Position numbers and translations under genes: made by a program. This document shows positions 1-8,194 of a DNA stretch of 64,000 bases, one piece after another; position 1 is the stretch's first letter, and every line of letters begins with the position of its first letter. The notes beneath the pieces are model-generated. The model was not told the DNA's origin. It worked only from the letters and a program-made list of their open reading frames with translations, and did not search any database. The DNA comes from Nocardioides sp. GTDB taxonomy: Bacteria > Actinomycetota > Actinomycetes > Propionibacteriales > Nocardioidaceae. Location of the stretch: assembly GCF_029937575.1 (NCBI RefSeq), contig NZ_JAPYPS010000019.1:230-64229 (forward strand), written 5' to 3'.

Positions 1-188
1 CGTGCGACTTCGTACCTCAGTCGCGTCGCTTGCTCAATCTCTTCGGTCGACGTGGCCCACTCCTTCGTCGTGGTCCACTGACCTCAGACGTCGCGCTCGT
101 GCGACTTCGTACCTCAGTCGCGTCGCTTGCTCAATCTCTTCGGTCGACGTGGTCCACTCCTTCGTCGTGGTCCACTGACCTCAGACGT
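1..188. repeat. two near-identical direct repeats, 97-bp period
   Basis: Bases 1-91 recur at 98-188 with one visible change (C to T at about position 55 of the unit), separated by six bases. The first copy may begin before the window. The unit contains the short repeat GTGGTCCACT twice. The second copy runs into the 3' end of disA and supplies its last codons and stop. It looks like a tandem duplication of an intergenic element; function unknown. Confidence 0.85.
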
Positions 189-1266
189 ACCGCTCGAGGA
201 TCGTCGACTCCGCCAGGCGGCTGAGACCCTCACGTACGCTGCGGGCGCGCAGCTCGCCCACGCCGTCCACGGCCTGGAGGTCGTCGACGCCTGCCGAGAG
301 CAGCTTCTGCAGGGTCCCGAAGTGGTCCACCAGTCGATCGACCACGGCCGGAGGGAGGCGGGGGACCTTCGCGAGCAGCCGGTAGCCGCGAGGGGCGACC
401 GCACCGTCGAGGTGCTCTCCGGTGCCGAGTCCGAGGACGCGGGCCGAGGCGCCGGGGTCGACCAGCTCGGTGGGGGAGAGTGCCTCGAGCCGGGCCAGGA
501 GCACCTCGGGGCTCTTGCCCTTGCGGCCGGAGGGCACGTAGTCGCGGATGACGAGCTCGCGCTCGGCATCGACGCCGGTGATGAGCTCCTCGAGCTGGAG
601 CGAGAGCAGTCGACCGTCGGTGCCGAGCTCGAGCACGTAGTCCTCGATCTCGCGGGCGATCCGGGTCACCATCTCCAGGCGCTGGGCCACCACCGCGACG
701 TCACGCACGGTGACGAGGTCCTCGATCTCCAGGGCGGACAGGGTGCTCGACACCTCGTCGAGGCGGAGCTTGTAGCGCTCGAGGGTCGCCAGGGCCTGGT
801 TGGCCCGCGACAGGATCTGCCCCGAGTCCTCCAGGACGTGACGTGTCTCGCCGACGTAGGCGGCGATGATCTGCATCGACTGCGACACCGAGATCACCGG
901 GAAGCCGGTCTGCTTGGCCACCCGGTCGGCGGTGCGGTGGCGGGTGCCGGTCTCCTCGGAGGGGATCGAGTGGTCGGGCATCAGGTGGACCGCTGCGCGG
1001 ATGATCCGGGTGATGTCCTTGTCGACGATGATGCCGCCATCCATCTTGGCCAGCTCGCGCAGTCCTGTCGCCGTGAACGGGACGTCCAGGGCGAACCCGC
1101 CCGTCGCGATCGACTCCACGGTGCGGTCGTGCCCGATGACGACGAGGGCACCGGTGCGTCCGCGCAGGATCCGCTCGAGGCCGTCACGCAGCGCGGTCCC
1201 CGGGGCGATGGAGGCGAGGGTGGCGCGCAGGCGCAGCTGCTCCTCGCTCCGATCGGTGGCACTCAC
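181..1266 (-). CDS. disA: DNA integrity scanning diadenylate cyclase DisA
   Basis: DisA condenses two ATP into cyclic di-AMP and scans DNA for branched structures. The 361-residue length fits the family. The N-terminal DAC domain (about 1-145) shows KMDGGIIVDKD near residue 76 and GTRHRTA at 107-113. A helical linker follows, and a C-terminal HhH/RuvA-like DNA-binding end with AVDGVGELRA. The usual DGA motif reads DGG here. The gene lies 127 bp downstream of radA on the same strand, the classic actinobacterial pairing. The ATG at 1266 is the natural start. The stop codon lies within the second copy of the 97-bp repeat. Confidence 0.96.
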   Translation of the reverse strand: MSATDRSEEQLRLRATLASIAPGTALRDGLERILRGRTGALVVIGHDRTVESIATGGFALDVPFTATGLRELAKMDGGIIVDKDITRIIRAAVHLMPDHSIPSEETGTRHRTADRVAKQTGFPVISVSQSMQIIAAYVGETRHVLEDSGQILSRANQALATLERYKLRLDEVSSTLSALEIEDLVTVRDVAVVAQRLEMVTRIAREIEDYVLELGTDGRLLSLQLEELITGVDAERELVIRDYVPSGRKGKSPEVLLARLEALSPTELVDPGASARVLGLGTGEHLDGAVAPRGYRLLAKVPRLPPAVVDRLVDHFGTLQKLLSAGVDDLQAVDGVGELRARSVREGLSRLAESTILERYV

Positions 1267-1393
1267 GAGTGCACCTTAGTACCGGTCAACGCCTTGACCT
1301 GCCTTGACAGGGGCGTGGCGGGCCATGCCGGACGAAGTCCGGACAGGGACGAGGCGCCGGCCGCGCCCAGGGTCAGGGCCCGTCCCGCGGGCC

Positions 1394-2827
1394 TCAGTGG
1401 TCCTCGACGACCTCGAGCGCATGCTTGGTGCGCTCGCTGAGGTGGAGCAGGCGCAGCGCGGTGTGGACGTCGGGGGCCTCGACGACGCGCATCCCGTCGA
1501 CCATCCGGCCCTCCGAGGACGGGCGGGGTCCGCCCGGGAGCGTGTGCTCGCTGGGGACGACGGCCATCGAGAACCCGAGCCTGGCGGCCTCGGCGAGTCG
1601 CTGCGGCATGTCGCGCACCCGGCGCAGCTCGCCGGCCAGGCCGATCTCGCCCATCGCCACGACACCCTGCGGTGCCGGGCTGACGAAGTGCGACGACGCG
1701 AGGGCGACGGCCACGGCGAGGTCGCTGGCCGGCTCGGTGAGCCGGGCGCCGCCGACCGTCGAGGTGAACACGTCGTGGTTGTGCAGCCGGATCTTGCAGT
1801 GCTGGTGCAGCACCGCCAGCACCATCGCGAGCCGCGAGTTGTCGATGCCGGAGGTCGTACGGCGGGGACGCTCGCTGCCGCTGAGGGTCACCAGGGCCTG
1901 CACCTCGGCCAGCATCGGACGCCGGCCCTCCATCGCCACCGCGACGCAGGTGCCGGACACGCGGCCGTGGTGCTGCTCCAGGAAGAGCCCGGTGGGGTCC
2001 TCGACCGCGCTGATGCCGTCCGGGCCGAGGTCGAAGCAGCCGACCTCGTCGACGGGACCGAAGCGGTTCTTGACCGCGCGCAGCATCCGGAAGCGGGAGT
2101 TGCGGTCGCCCTCGAAGTGCAGCACCACGTCGACGAGGTGCTCGAGCACGCGCGGACCGGCGATGCCGCCGTCCTTGGTGACGTGACCGACCAGGACGGT
2201 GGCGATGTTGCGGGTCTTGGCCACCCGCACGAGCGCGGCGGCGACCTCCTTCACCTGCGTCACGCCGCCGGGGACCCCGTCGATGTCGGAGGCGCCGATC
2301 GTCTGCACCGAGTCGACCACCAGCAGCGTGGGGCGCACCTCCTCGATGTGGGTCAGCACGGCTCCGAGGTCGGTCTCCGCTGCGAGGAACAGCTCGTCGA
2401 AGACCCCTCCCGTGCGGTCGGCGCGCAGCCGCACCTGGCTCGCCGACTCCTCTCCGGTGACGTAGAGGACCCGCTGCCTGGTCGCGGCCGAACGGGCGGC
2501 GACCTCCAGCAGCAGGGTGCTCTTGCCGACCCCGGGCTCGCCGGCCAGCAGGATCGCGGCACCCGGCACGACGCCGCCACCCAGGACGCGGTCGAGCTCG
2601 GGGACTCCGCTGACGCGGGCGACCGAGTCGTCGACGGAGACCTGGGCGATCGGGACGGCCGGTGACGTGACGGGGCCTGCCGCCGTCCGCGCGGTGACGG
2701 CGCCGGCCTCGGCGACCGAGCCCCAGGCCTGGCACTCGCCGCAGCGCCCCACCCACTTGGCGGTCTCCCAGCCGCACTCGGCGCAGCGGTAGCTCGGTCG
2801 GGGAGATCGGGGTGCTGACTTGGCCAT
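1394..2827 (-). CDS. radA: DNA repair protein RadA (Sms)
   Basis: RadA is a RecA-like ATPase that processes recombination intermediates and promotes branch migration. From the ATG at 2827 the protein has 477 residues. It carries an N-terminal four-Cys zinc finger (CAEC and CGEC at about 15-32), a Walker A motif GEPGVGKST near residue 100, the RadA-specific KNRFG motif, and a Lon-protease-like C-terminal domain. An upstream in-frame ATG at 2872 would add 15 residues not typical of the family, so 2827 is preferred. It is followed by disA on the same strand and divergent from the LacI gene. Confidence 0.96.
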   Translation of the reverse strand: MAKSAPRSPRPSYRCAECGWETAKWVGRCGECQAWGSVAEAGAVTARTAAGPVTSPAVPIAQVSVDDSVARVSGVPELDRVLGGGVVPGAAILLAGEPGVGKSTLLLEVAARSAATRQRVLYVTGEESASQVRLRADRTGGVFDELFLAAETDLGAVLTHIEEVRPTLLVVDSVQTIGASDIDGVPGGVTQVKEVAAALVRVAKTRNIATVLVGHVTKDGGIAGPRVLEHLVDVVLHFEGDRNSRFRMLRAVKNRFGPVDEVGCFDLGPDGISAVEDPTGLFLEQHHGRVSGTCVAVAMEGRRPMLAEVQALVTLSGSERPRRTTSGIDNSRLAMVLAVLHQHCKIRLHNHDVFTSTVGGARLTEPASDLAVAVALASSHFVSPAPQGVVAMGEIGLAGELRRVRDMPQRLAEAARLGFSMAVVPSEHTLPGGPRPSSEGRMVDGMRVVEAPDVHTALRLLHLSERTKHALEVVEDH

Positions 2828-2917
2828 GCACCGAACGCTAGGCGAGCCCACCGACACCGACCGACGTGACACTCGTGTGCCGCCCCGCAGATCGCTCTAT
2901 GCTGGCGCCTTGGATCG

Positions 2918-2930
2918 TTAAACTGGTTCG
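2918..2930. promoter_or_regulatory. possible LacI-type operator
   Basis: TTAAACTGGTTCG contains the near-palindrome AACTGGTT, resembling the AACCGGTT core of many LacI operators. It lies 25-37 bp upstream of the LacI-family start, next to a TATGCT-like -10. Autoregulation is an inference. Confidence 0.3.
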
Positions 2931-2954
2931 TCGACGACGGGTGAGTGGGGTGAG

Positions 2955-4019
2955 ATGGACAGGACCACCGGGACGTCCGGGCTCGCCGGGATCTCCGCCC
3001 ACGTGCCGCTGTCGCCGCCCACGCTGGCAGACGTCGCCGAGCGCGCCGGGGTCTCGCGCCAGACCGTCTCCAACGCCGTCAACAACCCCGACCTGCTGCG
3101 CGCCGAGACGCTCGTCCGGGTCCAGCACGCCATCGAGGAGCTCGGCTACCTGCCCAACCGGGCCGCCCGCAACCTGCGCACCCGCGCCTCGCACCTGGTC
3201 GGCCTGCGGCTGAGCCCGGTCCAGGAGGGCACGGCCAACGCTGCGATGGACCGCTTCGTCCACTCGCTGGTGTGGACCTCGCGCGAGGCCGGCTACCACG
3301 TCCTGCTCTTCTCGGGCGAGGGCGCCGACCCGCTCGAGGGGTACGACGACCTGGTGCGCTCGACGGCGGTCGACGCATTCATCGTGACCGACACCTACCT
3401 CGGCAATCCGCAGGCGACCTGGCTGCGTCAGCGACGCGCGCCGTTCGTGGCCTTCGGGCGTCCCTGGGACGACCCGGAGGCGCGTCACCCGTGGGTCGAC
3501 GTCGACGGGGCAGCCGGCACCGAGCTCGCGACCCGTCACCTGCTCGAGCGCGGACACACCCGGATCGCCTGGATCGGTTGGCGCAAGGAGTCCCGGATCG
3601 GGGAGGACCGTCGCTCCGGCTGGAGCCGCGCGCTCAAGGAGCGCGGCCTGTCCACCACCGGCATGGCCTCCCGGGTCGAGGACACCGTGTGGAGCGGCCG
3701 CGACGCCAGCAGCCACCTGCTCGACGAGGCGCGTCCCACCGCGTTCGTGTGCGCCTCGGACACCCTCGCGATGGGGGTGCTGCGGACCCTGGCCGAGCGC
3801 GGGCTCCACCCCGGCAAGGACATCGCCGTCGTCGGCTTCGACGACTCCCAGGTCGCCCAGGTGGTCTACCCCGGGCTCACCTCGGTGCGTCAGCCGCTCG
3901 AGGAGGTCGCGGTCGCCGTCGTGCGCGCCCTCGAGGACCTCCTCGGCGTGCCGACGAAGGTCGCCGACGGTCTGCTGCTCACTCCGCACCTGACCATCCG
4001 CGCCTCGTCCGGGGCGTAG
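2955..4019 (+). CDS. LacI-family transcriptional regulator
   Basis: This is a 354-residue one-component repressor of the LacI/GalR family. An N-terminal HTH (TLADVAERAGVSRQTVSNAVN, about residues 24-44) and hinge (YLPNRAARNLRTRAS) precede a periplasmic-binding-like sensor domain ending VVGFDDSQVAQVVYPGLTSV. A tail of about 23 residues before the HTH is longer than usual, and a GTG or internal start is possible. It is divergent from radA and convergent with a methyltransferase. No sugar genes lie next to it, so its target is unknown; an operator-like site upstream suggests autoregulation. Confidence 0.9.
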   Translation: MDRTTGTSGLAGISAHVPLSPPTLADVAERAGVSRQTVSNAVNNPDLLRAETLVRVQHAIEELGYLPNRAARNLRTRASHLVGLRLSPVQEGTANAAMDRFVHSLVWTSREAGYHVLLFSGEGADPLEGYDDLVRSTAVDAFIVTDTYLGNPQATWLRQRRAPFVAFGRPWDDPEARHPWVDVDGAAGTELATRHLLERGHTRIAWIGWRKESRIGEDRRSGWSRALKERGLSTTGMASRVEDTVWSGRDASSHLLDEARPTAFVCASDTLAMGVLRTLAERGLHPGKDIAVVGFDDSQVAQVVYPGLTSVRQPLEEVAVAVVRALEDLLGVPTKVADGLLLTPHLTIRASSGA

Positions 4020-4035
4020 GGCGCAGCTCCGCGGG

Positions 4036-4737
4036 TCAGTAGGTCCGGCTCCACAGGTTGACCGCGTAGTCGACCTCCAGGCCGGTGTGCTCGCGCAGGA
4101 TCTCGTCGGCGGTCTCCGGCCTGAACTCGATCCGGACGACCGCCTCGAGGTCGGCGCGTGAGGTGAAGCGCCACCCCATGTCGACCGGTGTGCGGGTCCA
4201 CCCGCGCAGTCCCCAGAAGCGCTCGATCTCGTGTGGCGAGGGGAGGTGCGGGTAGCCGCGTCGGAACCACGAGCCGAACGTCGAGCGCGAGCCGTCGTTG
4301 TCGATCACCAGGGCGGTGCCCCCGCGGCGCACGACTCGGTCCAGCTCGGCGAGGCCGGGCTCGCACCCGGGGCCGAAGAAGTAGGCCCAGCGGACGTGGA
4401 CGACGTCGACCGCGGCGTCCGGCAGCGGGATGGCCTGCGCGGTGCCGGGCAGCACGCTGACGTGGTCGAGCCGACGGGTACGGCGTGCGGCCAGCGCCGC
4501 CAGGTCGGGATGCGGCTCGACGCCGGTCACCGTGCGTGCGTCCTCGGCGAAGGCGGGCAGGTGGAAGCCGGTCCCGCAGCCGAGGTCCAGCACGTCGCGA
4601 CCGGCCCACGTGGCCTGGTCGGCCATCGCCGTCCAGAGCCGACCGTCGGGGTCGACGGCGTCGTTCTCGATCTCGTAGGTGGCGGTGTGCTTCCAGATGT
4701 TGGGGCTGGGGATCGCCCCCGCAAGCGGCTTGCTCAG
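4036..4737 (-). CDS. class I SAM-dependent methyltransferase, probable CTG start
   Basis: A Rossmann-type methyltransferase with VLDLGCGTGFHLP as motif I and VDVVHVRWAYFFGPG as post-motif II; the substrate is unknown. The first in-frame ATG (4626) leaves only 196 residues and would start right at motif I. The frame stays open upstream and encodes LAGAIPSPNIWKHTATYEIE, which looks like a genuine N-terminus. No ATG, GTG or TTG occurs there. A CTG at 4737 (CTG AGC AAG CCG) gives 233 residues and lies 4 nt after the stop of the upstream VOC gene, fitting translational coupling. Confidence 0.75.
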   Translation of the reverse strand: MSKPLAGAIPSPNIWKHTATYEIENDAVDPDGRLWTAMADQATWAGRDVLDLGCGTGFHLPAFAEDARTVTGVEPHPDLAALAARRTRRLDHVSVLPGTAQAIPLPDAAVDVVHVRWAYFFGPGCEPGLAELDRVVRRGGTALVIDNDGSRSTFGSWFRRGYPHLPSPHEIERFWGLRGWTRTPVDMGWRFTSRADLEAVVRIEFRPETADEILREHTGLEVDYAVNLWSRTY

Positions 4738-4741
4738 CGGC

Positions 4742-5380
4742 TCAGATCCGGATCAGGCCGGCCGGCGTCTGGACCTGGGCGGCGAGGATGCCCGGGGTGC
4801 CGTGCGGGGCGACCCACTCGACCTTCACGTCCTCCAGCGGTGCCTCGACGGTCTCGCCGAGCCACTCGCTCACGCGCTGCGGGTCGCCGGCGATCTCGAG
4901 GCAGGCAAGGCTCATCCCCTCGTCGGCCCCGGCGGACGGGTGCAGCTCGGCGGCGACGTCCCACTGCACGAAGAACGGCAGCTGCGGGTCGGCGATCGTG
5001 CCGTTGACGCCGATCTGCTGCCAGCGCAGCTCGGTGCCGTCGGGGCGGTGCCGGTTGCCGGCCACGGCCGAGCGGCCGAGGCGCTCCTCGACGACGGAGA
5101 TGTCGTCGACCGAGACGACCCAGCCGAGCCAGCCGCCGCCGAGCGCCGAGCGCGCCTTGACGGCCTGCCCGAACGGCGCCTTGTCGGAGGCGGGGTGGTC
5201 GAGGGCCTCGACGATCTCGATGTAGGTGCCGTCGGCCAGCGCGAGCGTCATGTTGACGGTGCCGAACCGGGGGTGGATGCCCCCGTCGGCGAAGGTGCCG
5301 CCCAGCAGTGACCCGATCTTCTCCGCGGTGGCGGCGAGGCCATCGGGTCCGGCAGCGTACGAGAGATGGTCGAGTCGCAT
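4742..5380 (-). CDS. VOC-superfamily glyoxalase-like protein
   Basis: A protein of about 212 residues starting MRLDHLSYAAGPDG, typical of the glyoxalase-like domain family (Glyoxalase_3 type), with LGGTFADGGIHPRFGTVNM and YIEIVEALDHP. The reaction is unknown; VOC folds usually bind a metal and act on small molecules. The alternative start MFGMRLDH at 5389 is equally possible. Longer starts to 5449 run into a palindromic repeat and are unlikely. It is followed within 4 nt by the methyltransferase gene, so the two probably share a transcript. Confidence 0.75.
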   Translation of the reverse strand: MRLDHLSYAAGPDGLAATAEKIGSLLGGTFADGGIHPRFGTVNMTLALADGTYIEIVEALDHPASDKAPFGQAVKARSALGGGWLGWVVSVDDISVVEERLGRSAVAGNRHRPDGTELRWQQIGVNGTIADPQLPFFVQWDVAAELHPSAGADEGMSLACLEIAGDPQRVSEWLGETVEAPLEDVKVEWVAPHGTPGILAAQVQTPAGLIRI

Positions 5381-5428
5381 GCCGAACATTCTCAGCCCCG
5401 CCTCAGTCAGTGCTGACCCCGGGGTGGT

Positions 5429-5506
5429 GGTGTCTCGACGTCGAGACACCCACGGATGGTCAAGGCGCTCGCTGCGCTCCCCGTCGAGCGGCCTGGCTGC
5501 GCCAGG
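5429..5506. repeat. palindromic intergenic (REP-like) element
   Basis: Positions 5429-5450 form a perfect 22-bp palindrome with a GTCTCGACGTCGAGAC core. It is followed by GCGCTCGCTGCGCTC and a second hairpin CCTGGC-TGC-GCCAGG at 5492-5506. It sits between two co-oriented minus-strand genes and resembles dispersed palindromic elements of high-GC actinobacteria. It could also act as a terminator. Confidence 0.55.
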
Positions 5507-5509
5507 GCG

Positions 5510-6301
5510 TCAGGGCGTGGTGCGGGAGGCCGGATGGATGGCGAGCGCGGACCGGGAGCGCAGATGTGCCTCGCAGTGGCGCACGAGCTCGTCGTAGGCC
5601 GCCTTGCCCATCAGCTCGGTCAGCTCGGCCTCGTTGGTGACGTAGACGGGGTCGGGTGCCACGTGGGCCTCGGTGTTGCCCGAGCAGTACCAGTCGAGGT
5701 CGTGGCCGCCGGGGCCCCAGCCGCGGCGGTCGTACTCGGCGATCGTCACCTCGGTGTAGGTGGAGCCGTCCTGCTGCTCCACGTCGCGGAACGTGCGGCG
5801 GATCGGGAGCTGCCAGCACACGTCGGGCTTGGTCTCCAACGGGTTGCGACCCTGGTCGAGAGCCAGGCCGTGCAGCGCGCAGCCGGCACCGACCGGCTGT
5901 GCGTCGGGTCCTCCGGGGGCGAAGTCGGCTCGGTTGTGGAAGACGCAGGCCTGCTGCCCGTCGACGGTGATGGCGAGGGTCTTGCGCTCGCCGTCCTCGT
6001 CGGTCTCGATCCAGTCCTTCTTCTTGACCGCTCGGCCCGGGTGGAACTGCCACTGCTCCGGGGTCAGCTGTGCCACGAAGCCGGCGACCCGCTTCTCGTC
6101 CTCCTTGTCGGCGAAGTGGGCGCCGAGCGTGCAGCACCCCGTGTCCGGTGCATCGGCGTAGATGCCGGCGCACCCCTGGCCGAAGATGCACATGTAGGCG
6201 CTCGTCAGCCACGTGAGGTCGCAGCGCATCACCTCGGTCTCGTCGGCGGGGTTGACGAACTCCACGAACGCGCGCGGAAAGACGAGATCGACCTCAGGCA
6301 T
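5510..6301 (-). CDS. conserved cysteine-rich protein of unknown function
   Basis: A 263-residue protein from the ATG at 6301 ([20 protein letters not shown]). I do not recognise a characterised enzyme. Visible features are clustered Cys residues ([40 protein letters not shown]), suggesting a bound metal or Fe-S cluster of the zinc/iron-chelating type, and a C-terminal [16 protein letters not shown]. There is no signal peptide, so it is presumably cytosolic. It is divergent from the Ppx/GppA gene, with about 43 bp between starts. The longer upstream start at 6379 overlaps that gene and was rejected. Confidence 0.7.
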   Translation of the reverse strand: MPEVDLVFPRAFVEFVNPADETEVMRCDLTWLTSAYMCIFGQGCAGIYADAPDTGCCTLGAHFADKEDEKRVAGFVAQLTPEQWQFHPGRAVKKKDWIETDEDGERKTLAITVDGQQACVFHNRADFAPGGPDAQPVGAGCALHGLALDQGRNPLETKPDVCWQLPIRRTFRDVEQQDGSTYTEVTIAEYDRRGWGPGGHDLDWYCSGNTEAHVAPDPVYVTNEAELTELMGKAAYDELVRHCEAHLRSRSALAIHPASRTTP

Positions 6302-6344
6302 GGGCGCGAGCCTACGGCGGCCCCGCCGAAGGTAGGTTGGTCCC

Positions 6345-7292
6345 ATGCGCTTGGGCGTCCTGGACATCGGGTCCAACACCGGCCACCTGCTGGTGGTCGA
6401 CGCTCACGACGGCGCGGCACCGCTGCCGGCGTACTCCTACAAGCAGCCGCTGCGCCTCGCCGAGCACCTCGACGAGAGCGGTGCCGTCTCCACGAGCGGC
6501 ATCGAGGCGTTGGTCGACTTCACGGCCGAGGCACTCGTCGTGGCCGAGGAGAAGGGCTGCGAGGACATGCTCGCGTTCGCCACGTCCGCGGTGCGTGACG
6601 CGGTCAACTCCGACGAGGTGCTGGCCACGGTGCGCAGCAAGACCGACGTCGAGCTCGGCGTGCTCTCGGGCGAGGACGAGGCCCGCCTGACCTTCCTGGC
6701 CGTACGTCGCTGGTTCGGGTGGTCGGCCGGCCGGCTGGCCGTCTTCGACATCGGTGGTGGCTCGTTGGAGATCGCCGGTGGCGGCGACGAGCGACCCGAC
6801 GTGGCCTGGTCGCTCCCGCTCGGGGCGGCGCGGCTGGCGCGGGCCCACTTCGAGGAGCGTCTCGACGAGTCGGACCTGAAGAAGATCCGCAAGCGGATCC
6901 GCACCGACATCGCCCGCGACGCGGGCAACCTGCTGCGCGCCGGCACTCCGCACCGTGCGGCGGCGACCTCGAAGACCTTCCGCTCCTTGGCGCGCATCTG
7001 CGGTGCCCCGCCGTCGGCCGACGGCCCGTTGGTGCCGCGGGTGCTGCACCTCGACGACCTGCGTGACTGGATCCCCAAGCTGGTGGACATGGGCGCCGAG
7101 GAGCTGGCGGCGCTGCCCGGAGTCTCCGGCAGCCGCGCCCACCAGGTGCTGCCCGGAGCGCTCGTCGCCGAGGCGTGCATGGACATCTTCGACCTGCCTG
7201 CGTTGGAGATCTGTCCCTGGGCCTTGCGTGAGGGCGTCATCCTTGAACGCATCGACCGGCTCAGCGTCACCGAGGGCCCCCGGGCCACCTGA
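6345..7292 (+). CDS. ppx: Ppx/GppA-family exopolyphosphatase
   Basis: A 315-residue member of the Ppx/GppA family (ASKHA fold), which hydrolyses polyphosphate or pppGpp. Phosphate-binding motifs are [13 protein letters not shown] at residues 7-19 and [13 protein letters not shown] near 134-146, with FATSAVRDA between them. The length matches the short actinobacterial Ppx type without an HD domain. A TAGGTT box lies 10 bp upstream of the ATG, consistent with a leaderless transcript. Whether the substrate is polyP or pppGpp cannot be told from sequence. Confidence 0.9.
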   Translation: MRLGVLDIGSNTGHLLVVDAHDGAAPLPAYSYKQPLRLAEHLDESGAVSTSGIEALVDFTAEALVVAEEKGCEDMLAFATSAVRDAVNSDEVLATVRSKTDVELGVLSGEDEARLTFLAVRRWFGWSAGRLAVFDIGGGSLEIAGGGDERPDVAWSLPLGAARLARAHFEERLDESDLKKIRKRIRTDIARDAGNLLRAGTPHRAAATSKTFRSLARICGAPPSADGPLVPRVLHLDDLRDWIPKLVDMGAEELAALPGVSGSRAHQVLPGALVAEACMDIFDLPALEICPWALREGVILERIDRLSVTEGPRAT

Positions 7293-7357
7293 CCAGAGTG
7301 CGCAGAGCACCACGAGGGAGTAGTTGGAGTGAGGCATCGCAACGAGGTGAGCCGCGC

Positions 7358-8146
7358 GTGACCCGCATCGGCCTGTCCACCTCGTCGGTCTATCCCGAGT
7401 CGACCGCCCACGGGTTCGCCTACGCCTCCGCCCTCGGCTACGACGCGGTCGAGGTGATGGTCGGCATCGACGCGCTCAGCCAGCAGACCTCGGCGGTCCG
7501 CCAGCTCTCGGAGCACCACGAGATCCCGATCTGCGCCGTCCACGCCCCGACCCTGCTGCTCACCCAACGGGTCTGGGGCACCGAGCCGTGGGGCAAGCTC
7601 GAGCGGTCGGCAGAGATGGCGCACGAGGTGGGCGCCGACGTGGTCGTCGTCCACCCGCCGTTCCGGTGGCAGAAGGAGTACGCCCGCGACTTCGTCGACG
7701 GGATCGCCGCGCTCGAGAACTCCACCGGCATCCGCTTCGCCGTCGAGAACATGTACCCCTGGCGCGCCACCAAGAAGCGCGGCGCCGAGATGTACCTCCC
7801 GGGCTGGGATCCCTCCGCGGAGCCGTACGCCAACACCACCATCGACCTCTCGCACGCCGCGATCGCGCACTCCGACGTCGTCGAGATGGCCCAGCGGCTC
7901 GGGGAGCGGCTGCGCCACGTCCACCTCACCGACGGCAGCGGCTCGGCCAAGGACGAGCACCTCGTGCCCGGACGCGGAGCGATGGACGCGGCCGGCTTCC
8001 TGAAGCACCTGGCATCCACGCCGTTCGCCGGCGCCGTGGTGCTGGAGATCAACACCCGGCGGTGCAACAGCCGCGAGGAGCGCGAGGCCGACCTGCGGGA
8101 GTCGTTGGCCTTCGCGCGCGAGCACTTCGTCGTACCCACGCCCTGA
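7358..8146 (+). CDS. sugar phosphate isomerase/epimerase-like TIM-barrel protein
   Basis: A 262-residue xylose-isomerase-like TIM barrel (AP endonuclease 2 superfamily). Motifs are VHAPTLLL, VVVHPPFRWQ, FAVENMYPW, TIDLSHAAI, HVHLTDGSG, HLVPGRGAMD and VVLEINTRR; the His, Glu and Asp residues on strand ends are the expected divalent metal ligands. The GTG at 7358 is chosen because a GAGGTGA ribosome-binding site precedes it by a few bases; the ATG at 7298 gives an untypical tail. It lies 65 bp after ppx. Substrate unknown. Confidence 0.82.
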   Translation: MTRIGLSTSSVYPESTAHGFAYASALGYDAVEVMVGIDALSQQTSAVRQLSEHHEIPICAVHAPTLLLTQRVWGTEPWGKLERSAEMAHEVGADVVVVHPPFRWQKEYARDFVDGIAALENSTGIRFAVENMYPWRATKKRGAEMYLPGWDPSAEPYANTTIDLSHAAIAHSDVVEMAQRLGERLRHVHLTDGSGSAKDEHLVPGRGAMDAAGFLKHLASTPFAGAVVLEINTRRCNSREEREADLRESLAFAREHFVVPTP

Positions 8147-8194
8147 CGAGCCGCGACGCCGCCCGGATCCTGCCAGGAGGGCACGCCGAGCGGT

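Noticed and set aside
1-188. CRISPR-like repeat
   Set aside because: Only two units, with a 91-bp repeat and a 6-bp gap; no array or cas genes.
127-1440. 437-codon plus-strand frame
   Set aside because: Antisense to disA; composition is Leu/Gly/Asp-Arg-rich shadow sequence without domains.
5456-6598. 380-codon plus-strand frame across the Cys-rich gene and ppx start
   Set aside because: Overlaps two better-supported genes and has no recognisable domain.
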